DNA of 64,000 nucleotides from Cunninghamia lanceolata (lineage: Eukaryota > Streptophyta > Pinopsida > Cupressales > Cupressaceae), in NCBI GenBank assembly GCA_027924645.1, contig BSBN01001251.1, positions 1,736,001 through 1,800,000 on the forward strand. Reading direction: 5' to 3'. The position numbers and the translations under genes are program-made. Of this stretch, positions 47,471 to 58,834 are shown in pieces. Under the pieces are notes generated by a model. It worked only from the letters and a program-made list of their open reading frames with translations, searched no databases and was not told where the DNA came from. Position 1 is the stretch's first letter; each line of letters starts with the position of its first letter.

Positions 47471-47719
47471 TAGTGCAATAATTCTTTAGTTCATGTAGTG
47501 AAGAGATCTACAAAATCTACACCTTCACCATCAGAATTAACAACAAATATTAGTACTATGTTTATTTCTAATAAGCATGTTTTCTAGGTACCTAGAGCTC
47601 TTGCTTTAGAGAGCAAGTTATGTGTGGAGAACATAATGCTATGACACTAAATAATGGGCCATTTAGGTGATAAGGGTCTAAAGACTTTAAAAAATAAAAA
47701 TCTTGTTGAGGGGATGAAT
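47471..47719 (+). pseudogene. Element H pre-integrase region
   Basis: The frame CNNSLVHVVKRSTKS ... PRALALESKLCVEN leads to MGHLGDKGLKTLKNKNL, a GAG-pre-integrase motif. It is interrupted by element G after EGMND. Confidence 0.78.
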
Positions 47720-47724
47720 GATTG

Positions 47725-48201
47725 TGTTAGTGTAGATTTTTATTTTCCTAGTGGGTTAGTTATTTTCCCTATTTCCTAGGTTTTTCTTACACTTTTATTA
47801 AGCTTGCTTAGGTTAAATAAAGTGAGTTTAATTAGTAAGTGGGTGATTTGAGGTGTCAGCATCCTATAAGGGAGGTGGCATTTGCTATCTTGGGAAGATG
47901 CTCTTGCTATCTTTAGCCTATATGGTGGCCTCTTCCTATTGGTCAGTTTTGCCACCTCTTCTTTCTCCTTGGTCTATATAAGCTCACTACCTAGCTTGTA
48001 TTTTGTATCTTGAATGCATTGTCTAGTTACTCTACCATTCTTGTTTGAAGCTTTGAGCTCTTAATGTAATTCTGTCACATCAACATTTGCATATCTCTTG
48101 GAATCGTTGGTTTACTTTTGCTTTGCATTTTCTAGTTTATGTAGCTTAGAATCTCTCTCATAAAGTTCTTGGTTTTTACATCTTGTTCAAGATTTATAAC
48201 A
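47725..48201 (+). repeat. Element G 5' LTR
   Basis: 477 bp; TATATAAG at 47975-47982 is the likely TATA box. Confidence 0.93.
47975..47982 (+). promoter_or_regulatory. TATA box of element G 5' LTR
   Basis: TATATAAG; the 3' copy has TATAAAAA at 54985-54992. Confidence 0.55.
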
Positions 48202-48212
48202 TGGTATCAAAG
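48202..48212 (+). other. Element G primer binding site
   Basis: TGGTATCAAAG directly after the LTR; initiator Met tRNA type with one change. Confidence 0.85.
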
Positions 48213-49803
48213 ATTTTATTTTGAGAGTTTTAAGTTCATAGATTCCTGATTGAGAGATTGAGTTCTTTGTGAGATCTTGAAAATCTTGTATGCTCTTCTC
48301 TTGCATTTTTGAATGATCGAGAGAATCAAAAAGGATTTATCAAGACCCTTTAACCTCTAGGTTTTGCATATGTGTTTTGTGAGATCTAGATGATTACAAC
48401 ATTTTTTGTTATATTGGCAGCATTTATGGTTGTTCCAACACATCCAGGAAGCTCAAGAAAGTCAAGATTGGCTTTCATTTCATCCGATTTGGAGATTGTT
48501 TGACACAGTTGCAGAACGGGGGTTTTGTGCTCAAATTTCAAAATCAACTTTCGTTGGAGCATTTTAGGCCCAAAAGGACCCTATCATTGTGTCCAAGAGG
48601 CCTCACAGATGAATTTTGATATATAATTTGCCTAGTTTCTGTGTCGAGAGTCTAAAAGGCAAAAAAAATTGGTGGAAGGCCATTTTGGCCCCCTAGCTCA
48701 CAAATCTATGCAAATTTTATTGTAAAAATTTCAAAAAAAATTAAAAAAATTGAAGCGCTTTGTACAATACTTTAAGCACTGCATAAAAGGGACTTCAGCC
48801 CCTTTTTAAAGGGACCAAGCCCCTATATAAAGGGTGCGGCCCACTCTAGGGTCTGTGAACCCTTAAAGTGGGTGCGGGTGTGACCGTAGGCCCCCACCCC
48901 CTTTTAAAACCTGACTTTTCAATATATGCATTCAGCCTTTTTCAGCCTATTTAAAACTTTTAATTTGGCCCTATAAATAGATCTGTCAAAACTCCTCTAG
49001 ATTTAGCCCAACTCTAGTTTATCCAGGGATTTCTATACTTGGTGACTTTTTTTACTATTTCACTATATTTTAGTGGTAATTCTGGTGATTTGCTAAATAT
49101 AAATCTGACTAGTTTGACTGGAGGATTCCTATTTTTAGCTTCAGCTAGTTACATCTGGCGATTCTCTATACTTGGTGGACCAATGTATTTAGCGGCAATT
49201 CTACCAAATTTAGCAGAGGAGACTTATGCATTCCAGGCCACCTCTCCATTGGCAGGTGTAGATTTGAAGGCAAACTTCAAAGACTGATAAATTGGGCTTA
49301 GGAACTCCTTTCTCTAAGAAATTTTTTTATTTGGGCTAATTTTTCACACTCTACACATTGGTGCAAACAATTTTTGGTTTCAGTGCACAGATTTTCCAGA
49401 AATCACAGATTCTCACAAGTGACACTGCACAGTTCTCATTTTGGGAACTTCAAAGACTCATAATTTTCACATACGACCTCGTATCGAGGTGATTAGTTTT
49501 TTGAAAGTGCATGATTTTTCGAATAGATTGTAATGGTGTTGTTAGTTTCACTTGGTTCTATTCGTGTGTTATACTTTCTACATACACCTATTTGTTGAGG
49601 ATTTTTTAAAGCATTGAGATCAAGACTACTCGGTGTTTCTTGCTAGTGGTAGTTGTAAATGCACTAAATATAAAGTGCCAAATCATATTTGCTTGGAGGG
49701 TTCTTTGATTGAGTAAAAAGGGGGGTGTCTTGAGTGCTTTCTTTGAGTATTTGCATTCTCTTTTTCTGCACAACTAGAACAACAATCTTCTTTTCTACAT
49801 AAA
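48213..49803 (+). other. Element G long leader
   Basis: 1.6 kb without a convincing gene before gag. At 48785-48905 short inverted segments (AAAGGG and CCCTTT, GTGGGTGCGGG and CCCCCACCCCC) could fold. An 82-codon frame at 49039-49287 has no recognised domain and probably arises by chance. Confidence 0.55.
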
Positions 49804-50745
49804 ATGGATCAAACAACAGTACCAATACTCACACCCTACAACTACTTTGATTGGAAATCTAAAATGACAATCTATCTAAAGAGGCAATGGTTGTATAGAG
49901 TAATAATGGGTCTTGAAACTGAACCATCATTACTTGCAGAAAAGCCAAAATGGTTTAATAAGTTGGATGAAGCTTTTGGAACCTTGTGTATGTCTGTATC
50001 TCTAGATTTAATTTTTCACATTGAAATTGTTTCTACACAAAATGATGTGTGGACCAATTTGGAAAATCTCTTTGGTAAGAAGGATGAAATAAGAGGACAT
50101 CTACTGGAGAATGAACTCATAGGGTTAAGTCCTACCAGTTTTGATACTATTCAGGACTTCTTCACGAAGCTCAAGGCCATAAGATTGCAATTGAAACAAT
50201 GTGGAATCAAGAAGAAAGATTCTCAAATGATCTTAAGTATTCTTTCCAAGCTTGGTCCTAACTATTATGTATTTGTTTCTACATTTCATGCAACTAAAAG
50301 TGCCTTAAGAACCAATTATACAATGTCTTCTCTTAATGATTTTTCAAATGAACTCACAAAGGAGAAAGATAAATTGGTTCAAATGAGCACAATTAAGCCC
50401 TCTAAATCTCATTCCTTGGCTACAAATTAGGGCACTAAAGATCAGAAAGGGTTTGGTAAGTAGAACAAGAAATAACAAAATCAAGGAGAGAAGAAACAAG
50501 ATTAGAAACTGGCTTCTCCAAAAGTAGCTAATCAGGTCTCTTCTTCCAAAGGTGACAAGCCTAAGAAGGAGAAGAAAAAGTTTGCCTATTGCAAGAAACC
50601 TGTTCATGATAAACATAAGTGTCTTAAGAATTAGATTGATCACCTGACACATCTTCTTGAGAAGAACAATATCATGGTGCATGCTTCAGTCAAATAGAGT
50701 TCATCTCAGGAATTTTCAAAGGACATAGATAAAAGTAAGGAAAAG
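49804..50745 (+). pseudogene. Element G gag
   Basis: Copia Gag (UBN2-like). The ATG at 49804 opens 208 codons: LTPYNYFDWKSKMTIYLK, LYRVIMGLE, NDVWTNLENLFGKKDE and LLENELIGLSPTSFDTIQDFF. Beyond the TAG at 50428-50430 the frame goes on through several TAG/TAA in Gln-rich sequence (GKxNKKxQNQ). A CCHC-like remnant is FAYCKKPVHDKHKC. Confidence 0.87.
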
Positions 50746-51110
50746 AAAGGGTAAGGTCCTAGTTTCTATTGCTTCATATCATGATACCTGGATCATTGTC
50801 TCAGGTGCTTCGCACCACATGGCTTCTTCACAAGATGGTTTTTCCTCTTTGGATCCATGTTTTATGCCATCTATACTCATGGGTGATGACACTCCTATTG
50901 AAGTGCATGGGAAAGGGTTTGTTAACATGGGCGAAGAAACATTTCATGATATTCTTTGTGTTCCATCTTTGTCAACTAATCTCCTATTTGTCTATCAGAT
51001 CACTCACACTAGCTCTGGCAAGTGTGTTCAGTTCACTCCAAACACAATGGTAATCAGTGAGTTGCACAATGGGTCTACAGTTGTTGTGGGAAAAGTTGAT
51101 CATTAGTTCA
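50746..51110 (+). pseudogene. Element G protease
   Basis: The protease box reads TWIIVSGASHHMASS, where IxDSGASxHM is usual, so the catalytic Asp has become Val by a single base. The frame is otherwise open to 51104, with ILCVPSLSTNLLFVYQI. Confidence 0.83.
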
Positions 51111-52208
51111 GACTATATCAGTTTTCTCACTTTGTTCCTAATTCTCCATCACTTTCTTTTCTCAGTCACTCATATGGGGTGAGTTGTTTGTGGCATCAAC
51201 GGTTTTGCCACTTGAACTACCACTACTTGCAATAGCTCAGTCAACAGGACATGATTTCAGGGTTGCCTTATAATTAGTTTTCTAATGGTGTTTTCCAAGG
51301 ATGTATTCTTGGTAAGCATCCTGAAGAGAAATTTAATAAAGGCAAAGCATGGATGGCCACATAGCTTCTAGAGTTGGTACATAGTGACTTGGCAGGACCA
51401 TTTCCACATCCTTCTTTCAATAGGGCTCAATATGTTCTCACATTCATTGATGATCTTTCCAGATACACATGGGTTTATTTTCTCAAACAAAAGTCTGAGG
51501 TCGTTGAGTCTTTTCAGGACTTCAAATCTTTTGTAGAGAAATAATCTGGGAAGTCCATCAAGATTCTGTGTACAAACAATGGGGCGAATATGTCAACCAG
51601 AAGTTTGAATAGTTTTGTGCCTCTGAAGGCATTGATATTCAACACATTGTGCCCTACAGTCCATAGCAGAATGGTGTCGCAGAGCAAAAGAATAGGTCCT
51701 TGAAAGAGATAGCTAGTTGTATGATTCACTCCAGTTCTATGGCACCTTAGTATTGGGCGGAGGCCATCAACTATCTGTGTTACATCCAGAATAAGGTTCC
51801 TCATTGAGCTATAAAGGGGGTCACTCCTTTTCAAGCTTGGATCAGTCGGAAGCCCACAGTCAAGCACTTTCACATGTTTGGTTCTCTTGCATGGGCTCAC
51901 ATTCTAGCAAAGAAACATAAGGCTATGGATCCATAGAGAAAGCCTTGCATATTTGTTGGGTACACAAATGGTATCAAAGGCTACAGGCTTCTCCACCCCA
52001 CCACTCATGAGTTGTTCAATGAGAGAAGTGTTCATTTTGAGGAGGATGTTTCTAGTTCTTCTCCTATCACTTCTCCATCCACAATTACTTTGGAGACATT
52101 GTGGCACGATGATAGTTCTTTCGAGGCTCTTAATCCTTCTGCTCTTAATGAGGAGTCTTCTTCCTCCACTTTAGATGGTGATGATGATAGTGAGGATTAT
52201 TTAGGATT
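51111..52208 (+). pseudogene. Element G integrase
   Basis: Pre-integrase zinc remnant (WHQRFCHLNYHYL), then the rve core with LVHSDLAGPFPHP (first Asp) and FIDDLSRYTWVYFLKQKSE. The second Asp region reads LCTNNGA where TDNGGE is usual. Then P-TAG-QNGV in place of PQQNGV and AEQKNRS (Glu). Many TAG stops. It ends in an acidic, Ser-rich linker (52115-52208). Confidence 0.83.
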
Positions 52209-52849
52209 AAGGTGACATCAACCTTGTAAATCCTATGTATTTAATTACTCCTAATATTTTTTGTAAATAATTCATAAGGGATGAAGTATTCACCTAGTAG
52301 CGATCTTGTTTCAGCCACACTTTGGATCCTTGTACTTGATGGGGGAGTGTGGGGGGCTTGCCCCCCACTACTGTCGTCGGGGGGTCAAGGGTGCGGCGAC
52401 ACCCTCAAAGAGAATTTTTAAAAAAAATTGCCTTGTAAAATATTGTAATTCATAGTCAATCTAGACCATTCATCATTAGGTCGCAGATCTGATGATGGAG
52501 GTTATGTTAGAGTTTTTTGCCCTAGAAGGCAACACTCTTTTAAGAGGATATTGTATTACAACTATGTGTGAGTATTACAGGCCTTGCTAGATTGAAGACC
52601 TAAGAGGAGATTGATAGTGTTGTATTGTAAACTCATTTGAAGTTAATGCAGACTGGTGCATCTCTTCTTGTGTGGAGTTTTTTCTTGAAAGGGTTTCTCC
52701 AAGTAAGCACAGTGTTATGTGTGTGATCTCCTGTTCTATTATTTATTTGTGTTGATTTCATACTATCTCCATTTTGGTTCTGCACTAGATTAATAGTTAT
52801 GGTTGTAATTAGATTTCCATTCTATAGTTGTTCAGCTTCATTTCTAACA
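52209..52849 (+). mobile_element. Truncated LTR-element fragment inside G
   Basis: Flanked by GGATT on both sides (52204-52208 and 52850-52854). 52209-52347 looks like the end of an element interior, closing in TTGATGGGGGAG (polypurine tract). 52348-52849 is a 502-bp LTR-like sequence, TGTGGGGGG...TTTCTAACA. The 5' part of the inserted element is missing. Confidence 0.65.
52348..52849 (+). repeat. LTR of the fragment nested in G
   Basis: It starts immediately after a polypurine tract and ends CTAACA. Its first 21 bases contain the near-perfect hairpin GTGGGGGGCTTGCCCCCCAC (9-bp stem). Confidence 0.65.
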
Positions 52850-53995
52850 GGATTCATCTTCCTCTGCTCCTAGTCATCATTCAGAGGGTGATGATTCTCC
52901 TCCACATTCTCCTAGCAATCCTCTTTTGGCTCTTCATACATTGGAGTTAGTAGGTGATTGGGTTGGTGACCCTTCAGATGCTATAAGAACAAGGTCACAA
53001 TTTGAGTAGGCTCCACATCTCTACATTGCCTAAGTTTCTGAGCCACAGTCCTTTCGGGAAGCTTCTAGTGTTCCCACATGGGATGCTACTATGAAGGAAG
53101 AGATCAGTTCCTTGGAGAGGAACCACACTTGGGATTTAGTCCCCCTTCCTAAGAGAAGGAAACTTGTTTGATGCAAGTTGATCTATCAGACAAAATTTTC
53201 CTCAGATGGGTCAATTGATAAGCATAAGGCTCGCCTAGTCGCAAAGGGATTCTCCCAAGTGCCTAGGATTGACTACTCTGAGACTTTTGCACCAGTTGCC
53301 AAAATGAACTCCATCCTACTTGTCCTTGTTATTGTTGCAGTCCATCATTGGGAAGTTCATCAGATGGATGTGAAGAGTGCTTTTCTTCATGGCGACCTTC
53401 AGGAGGAGATCTACATGGAGTAGCCACAGGGGTTCATACAAGATCCTTCACTTGTTTGTCATCTTCAGAAGTCTCTCTATGGCCTCAAATAGGCCCCTTA
53501 GGCTTGGTATGCCAAGATGGATTCCTTCCTTCTGTCAGTTGGGTTCACTCAGTGTCATTATGATCCGAATGTGTATATTTTGCAGCAAGATGATACTCTT
53601 GCATTCCTTGTTCTCTATGTTGATGACTTGCTAATTACAGGGAGTTCCTTATCCACCATCAAGGCAGTGAAAACTGCCCTTCATGATCATTTCTTGATGT
53701 CATACTTGGGCCTTATGCACTACTTCTTAGGGATTGAGATCACTCAGTCTTCATCTAGTATCTTCATGGCACTTCCCAAGTACGCACTTGATATGCTCTC
53801 CCACTTTCGTATGGCTGACTATAAGTCTGCACCAACTCCATTTTTATCTGGGGTCAAACTTGAGGCTCATTTTTATTCACCATTGGTTGATGCTAATTTA
53901 TATTGCCAACTTGTTAGGAGACTTATATACTTGACTCACACAAGGCCTGATTTGTCATATGATGTGGGCCTGGTCTCCAGGTTCATGTAGGAGCC
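52850..53995 (+). pseudogene. Element G reverse transcriptase
   Basis: Copia RT: EAWRE-like start (SFREASSVPTWDATMKEE), [51 protein letters not shown] in place of [11 protein letters not shown], intact YVDDLLITG (about 53614-53640), MHYFLGIEITQS and TRPDLSYDVGLVSRFM. The 157-codon frame 53517-53990 is open. Confidence 0.9.
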
Positions 53996-54570
53996 ACATG
54001 AGTTGCACTGGAAAGCAACTAAGCGGATTCTTCACTATGTACAGGGCACTCATAGTTATAGGATTCACTATGTAGCAGGCATGGATATTGACTTGGTGGG
54101 ATAAACAAATTCAGATTGGGCAAGTGATTCTCACAATCGCAAGTCTACTTCAGGGTATTGCTTCTCCCTTGGTTCCAATCCCATTTCTTGGTCAAGCAAG
54201 AAGCAGTCTACAATTGCTCTTTCATCTATAGAAGCTGAGTATCGAGGAGTAGTTAATGCTATTGTTGAGGCCATTTGGATTCAGAACATTCTCACTAAGT
54301 TTGGTATTCCCTTTCGGAAGCCTACAGTCATCTTTTGTGACAACCAAGGTGCAATACAGATCTCTTGCAATCTGGTCCAGCACCAGCAGACCAAACACAT
54401 TGAGATCCATAGGCACTACATTTGAGAGTTGATTCATGAGAAGATCATTGATCTCAGGTATTGTTTGGCATTAGATCATATCCTAGATATCTTCACCAAA
54501 CCCTTCACTGAGAGCAAGTTCCTTCATTTGCAAGCTTTGATGGGGTGCGGCTGGTGTCTACTTCAGGAGG
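53996..54570 (+). pseudogene. Element G RNase H
   Basis: Copia RNase H with TKRILHYVQGT-like text, TNSDWASD (first Asp replaced by Asn), STSGYCFSLG, SSIEAEYRG, IFCDNQGAIQI and DIFTKPFTESKF. Stops include TAA near 54102 and TGA near 54423. Confidence 0.87.
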
Positions 54571-54727
54571 TCTTTTAGTCCTTCTTTTTTCTATCTCTAT
54601 TCTGGGGGGTGTTCTCTCTACTTTGTTTTGGGGGGGCTTCTTCTCTTTGGTGGGAATTCATTGTACATGGGTACCTCATCAGACTTGATTTGTCAGGACC
54701 CATTTGTTCACCCACCTAAGCTACGTT

Positions 54728-54736
54728 TAAGGGGGG
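54728..54736 (+). other. Element G polypurine tract
   Basis: TAAGGGGGG directly before the 3' LTR. Confidence 0.8.
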
Positions 54737-55211
54737 TGTTAGTGTAGGTTTTTATTTTCCTAGTAGGTTAGTTATTTTCCCTGTTTCTTAGGTTCTTCCT
54801 ACACTTTTATTAAGCTTAATTAGGTTAAATAAAGTGAGTTTAATTAGTGAGTGTGATTTGAGGTGTCAACATCCTACAAGGGAGGTGGCATTTGCTATCT
54901 TGGGAAGATTCTCTTGTTATGTTTAGCCCGTATGGTGGCCTCTTCCTATTGGTCAGTTTTGCCACCTCTTCCCTCTCTTTGGTCTATAAAAACTCACTAC
55001 CTAGCTTGTATTTTATATCTTGAATGTGTTATCTAGTTACTCTACCATTCTTGTTTGAATCTTTTAGCTCTTAATGCAATATTGTCACATCGACATTTGC
55101 ATATCTCTCGAAATCGTTGGTTTGCTTTTGCTTTGCATTTTCCAGTTTATGTAGCTTAGAATATCTCTCATAAAGTTCCTGGTTTTCACATCTTGTTCAA
55201 GATTTCTAACA
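54737..55211 (+). repeat. Element G 3' LTR
   Basis: 475-bp partner of 47725-48201, followed by GATTG. Confidence 0.93.
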
Positions 55212-55216
55212 GATTG

Positions 55217-55975
55217 TACTCTTGAATTAGATTTCTATGAACATTATGTAGATGGAAAAGTATTGCATTGAATTTTAATCTAGTTCTCATAAATCTTCTA
55301 AGTTGTTGGATTTAATTCATTTAGATGTATTTGGTCATGTTAATGCTCCTTCGATTTCTAAACTTTTGTACTATGTATTCTTTATAGATGATTATTCTAG
55401 AAGGATGTGAGTGTATTTTCTAAGGAGTAAATCAGAAGTCTTTAGTTTGTTTAAGGAGTTTAAGGATCTTTTAGAAAATCATACTAGTAGGAAGATTAAG
55501 GTTTTGAGGACTGGCAATAGTGGTGAGTTTTGGTTCCGTATATTTTGACAAATTCTATAATGAGCATAAGATTGAGAGACATAAGAAAACCCCATATACC
55601 CCTCAATAGAATGGAGTTACAAAAAGAATGAACAATATATTGATGGAGAGGGCTAGGACTATGCTTAGTGGAGTTGGATTAGAGCATAAGGTATGGGTAG
55701 AAGTGGTTTCTATAGTTTTTACTTAATTAATAGGTCTACCACAAAATCTCTTGTTGATAATACCCCTATGGAGGCATGGACAAGAAAAATCTCTCATTAC
55801 ATCATCCTCATGTTTTTAGCTACAAGGCATATGCACATATGCCTAGGGAGAAGCAATCAAAGTGGAGAACAAGGTAGTAAAATGTATCTTCATCAACTAT
55901 GGTGTCAGTGTGAAAGTGTACAAGATTTAGGACCATATGACTGAGAGAGTTTTGTACAACAAAAGTGTTATTTTT
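55217..55975 (+). pseudogene. Element H integrase
   Basis: Resumes after G: LIHLDVFGHVNA (first Asp kept), FIDDYSRRMWVYFLRSKSE, LRTGNSGEF (Asp replaced by Gly), PQ-TAG-NGV in place of PQQNGV, and GVTKRMNNIL (Glu replaced by Lys). It cannot be active. Confidence 0.83.
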
Positions 55976-56279
55976 AGGGAGATTAAGCTTTCTTCCACAA
56001 TGTTGCAGTCAAAAGAGGAGGGAAAGAAAGATGTGGTTCAACTAACCCCAAGATGAAGAAATTTGAACCGAAATATTGTAAAGGACTTGAAGAGGAGAGC
56101 TCAGATAGTTTTAGTATTTCAAAAGAGGAGGTAGAACCTCCACCCCAACTCTTGAGGATGTCCACTAAGTAAAGATAACAACTAGGTAGGTATACTCCTC
56201 CTAGTTGGAGATGTATTTTTGCTTTGATTACTAATACCAATGAGCCTAGAACTATGAAGGAGGTGATGGATGTGGTGAT

Positions 56280-57060
56280 TCTAAGTCCTAGTGACTAGCT
56301 ATGGATGAGGAGATGGTTGCATTGAAAAATAATGACACATGGGACCCTGTACCATTACTAGAAGGAAGAAAGCCTATTGAATGTAAATGGGTGTTTAAGA
56401 AGAAGATTAGTTCATATATGGTAGTGTAAAAAAGTACAAGGCAATATTGGTTATGAAAGGATATTCCCAAGTTGAGGGAATGAACTTTGGTGAGAATTTT
56501 TTTCCTAGCTGCTAAACTGACATCTATCAAGTTCTTGTTATCTTTAGGAACATATTTTGATTTAGAGATATAACAATGGATTTGAAGACAACATTCTTGC
56601 ATGATGAGTTGGAGGAAGAGATATACATGACACAACTAGAGCACTAAGTTGTTAAAGGCAAGGAGTTTTTGGTTTACATGTTGAAAAACTCTTTGTATGG
56701 TCTCAAATAGTCTCCTACAATGTGGTACTAGAAATTTAATTCAATTGTGTTGAGCTTGGGATTTCTAAGATCCAAATCAAATCGTTATGTTTATTATAAA
56801 ATAGATGGTGATTGATTTCATGTTATCACATTATATGTAGATGATATGTTGTTTTTGGTAATAGTAAGGATGTAATTTATGATTTTAAGTCTTAGCTTTC
56901 AACATAGTTTAACATGAAGGATTGGGGGATACCAAATATATCTTAGGTATGGATATCAGAAGAGATAGAGCAAATAGAAAACTTTGGTTGGGATAGAGTC
57001 TGTATGTGAACTCCATGTTCGAGAGATTCAACATGTCAGTTTGCAAACCATTGAATGTTC
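56280..57060 (+). pseudogene. Element H reverse transcriptase
   Basis: Copia RT in pieces: [16 protein letters not shown]-like text, DLKTTFLHDELEEEIYM, SLYGLK-TAG-SP in place of YGLKQSP, LYVDDMLFL (YVDD kept, about 56838-56850). Many stops and frameshifts. Confidence 0.82.
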
Positions 57061-57822
57061 CTATTTTAGTGTAGACTAAGTTGTCTGTAGAGCAGTGTCC
57101 ATCTACACCTAGTGAGATGGAGGGCATGGCTCAAGTGTTTTATGCTAGTTCTATTGGGAGTTTGATGTATTCTATAGTTTGTACAAGACCAAACATTACC
57201 CAAGTAGTGAGAGTCCTTAGCCAATCCATGGCTAATCCTAGATGAGATCATTGGGATAGATTTAAGATGATCTTTAGATATTTGTGGGGTACCTCCAAGT
57301 ACTCTATTTGTTATCATGGCCATTCTATAGAAGACCAACACTCAATGGGTATTCATGGATTCATGGATTCAGACTGGCCAAGACAGGTCAACATTAGAAT
57401 ATCCACTATTGGATATGTGTTCAGTTTATTTGGCGGTGTTATTAGTTGGATGAATAAGAAACAAGTTGTGGTCCCTTTGTGCACTAATAAGGCTTAAGTA
57501 CATGGTAGCCACTCATGCCTTTAATGAGGTCGTCTAGCTTAAGAGATTGTATTCAAATGTGGAGTTGAGTTAGGAATTTATTAGAGTTCTTTGTGATAGT
57601 CAAATTGCCATATGTCTGGCAAAAACCTAACCTTTCATGTGAGGACAAAGCATATAGATGTCCAATATCATTTTATTTGTTACATGGTAGAGGACGAAAG
57701 GGTGATGTTGGAGAAAGTTAACACTTTGTAAAATGTTGTAGATGCATTGACAAAGCTAATTAGCATAGAGAAGTTTAGGTGGTGGAGTAAGCCTATGGGC
57801 CTCTCAGCCCCTAGTAGATAAT
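57061..57822 (+). pseudogene. Element H RNase H
   Basis: Copia RNase H remnants: IGSLMYSIVCTRPN, FRYLWGTSKYSICY, FMDSDWPRQ, STIGYVFSLFGGVISW, TKHIDVQYHF and DALTKLISIEKFRWW. Motifs occur in at least two frames. Confidence 0.82.
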
Positions 57823-57875
57823 TGATAGTGTTGGTCTTCCCTTTACTCTTGTAACGTGTTTGATAAGAGGGAAAA

Positions 57876-58828
57876 TGTTAGTAAAGGTGTCTCAACCTTG
57901 CATCCTAGTCTTAAGAACCAAAAAATTGCAATTTCTAGACTGTAGACCAAAAAAATGTAATTTTCATGGATCTAGAGGTTGAATTTGGTCCCAAAAAATT
58001 ATTAAAGTGGGCCTTAATCAAAGCAAGCCAATTATAGTGACATGCATCTCTTCGAGATCTTCAAATTTTTAAAAAAGGGCTCAATTATCTTCCTAGATCT
58101 AAATTTATGGCCACCAGAAGTTGGGCCTCCCACATTAGAATTGTAAAAGCATCCTTTCATCCTTCCAAACTTCATATTGTCACTTGCATTCAATTACTTT
58201 GTATGTTCTTAGTTTGTTCTCTTTGAGGTAATTTAGTATCTCTCTCTTAATCTTCTTGTAACATCGTTATTAATTTGAAATCTAAATACTTACACATTTT
58301 GACATAGGCCTTGTTACTATTTGATATTAATTCATTTTGACCCAAGTCAAATTCCTTCATATTCTAAGTAAACTATTGATTTAATTATTTGAATCCCTTA
58401 TTAACCTATGTGTATTGAAATAGTTTTACTGAGCATAAATCCAAAATATAATATATAAGATCCTTTGAAGAATATATTTAGTTCCATTATTTCCTTGTTT
58501 TAATCCCAAGTATTAATCTACCTTGTAAATCCATTAAGAAATGCTAGATGAAACAAGATGTATTTGAACTAATAGACTTATTGTTTCTACTTGAATGTAT
58601 TTCTAAGTTAGGGTTTTATTAGTAAGGATGAAATTCTTCCCTGCCAATTTTTATAGTTCAAGCAACATTGATAGGTCAAAGGAAATATAGTGATATTAAA
58701 ATTAGTTATCCTTTTTTTTCATATTTGTAGTTAGGGTTTACGTCCCTTGAGAGTGTACTATAAGATATTTATTTTCAAGAATTGATCTCAACCTCAACTC
58801 TTGAATTTGTTAATCAATATCGCACACA
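57876..58828 (+). repeat. Element H 3' LTR (right limit tentative)
   Basis: Begins TGTTAGTAAAGG after the purine tract AAGAGGGAAAA. It is non-coding, and CACACA at 58823-58828 is taken as its end. The 5' copy is not in the window, so length is not confirmed. Confidence 0.6.
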
Positions 58829-58834
58829 ATGATA

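Larger units (their letters stand above)
47725..55211 (+). mobile_element. Copia-type LTR retrotransposon G, complete
   Basis: 7487 bp with LTRs of 477 and 475 bp, TGTTAG...TAACA ends and a perfect 5-bp duplication, GATTG (47720-47724 and 55212-55216). It has a primer site, a 1.6-kb leader, gag, protease, integrase, RT, RNase H and a polypurine tract. A truncated LTR fragment lies between integrase and RT (52209-52849). LTRs differ by roughly 6% over the first half. Stops are frequent and mostly TAG. Confidence 0.93.
44783..58828 (+). mobile_element. Copia-type retrotransposon H, remnant split by insertions
   Basis: Collinear copia parts: protease (44786-45146), pre-integrase (47471-47719), integrase (55217-55975), RT (56280-56900), RNase H (57070-57822) and 3' LTR (57876-58828). 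They are separated by insertion K (45147-47470) and element G (47725-55211). The coding phase fits across both. Gag and 5' LTR are missing from the window. Heavily decayed. Confidence 0.82.

Noticed and set aside
49039..49287. 82-codon frame in the G leader as a gene
   Set aside because: Hydrophobic, no family resemblance, in a non-coding leader.
5041..57822. Idea that TAG is read as glutamine (altered genetic code), since TAG replaces Gln in many motifs
   Set aside because: TAA and TGA stops, frameshifts and lost catalytic residues occur in the same elements, and all features are those of plant retroelements. Methylation-driven decay explains it better.
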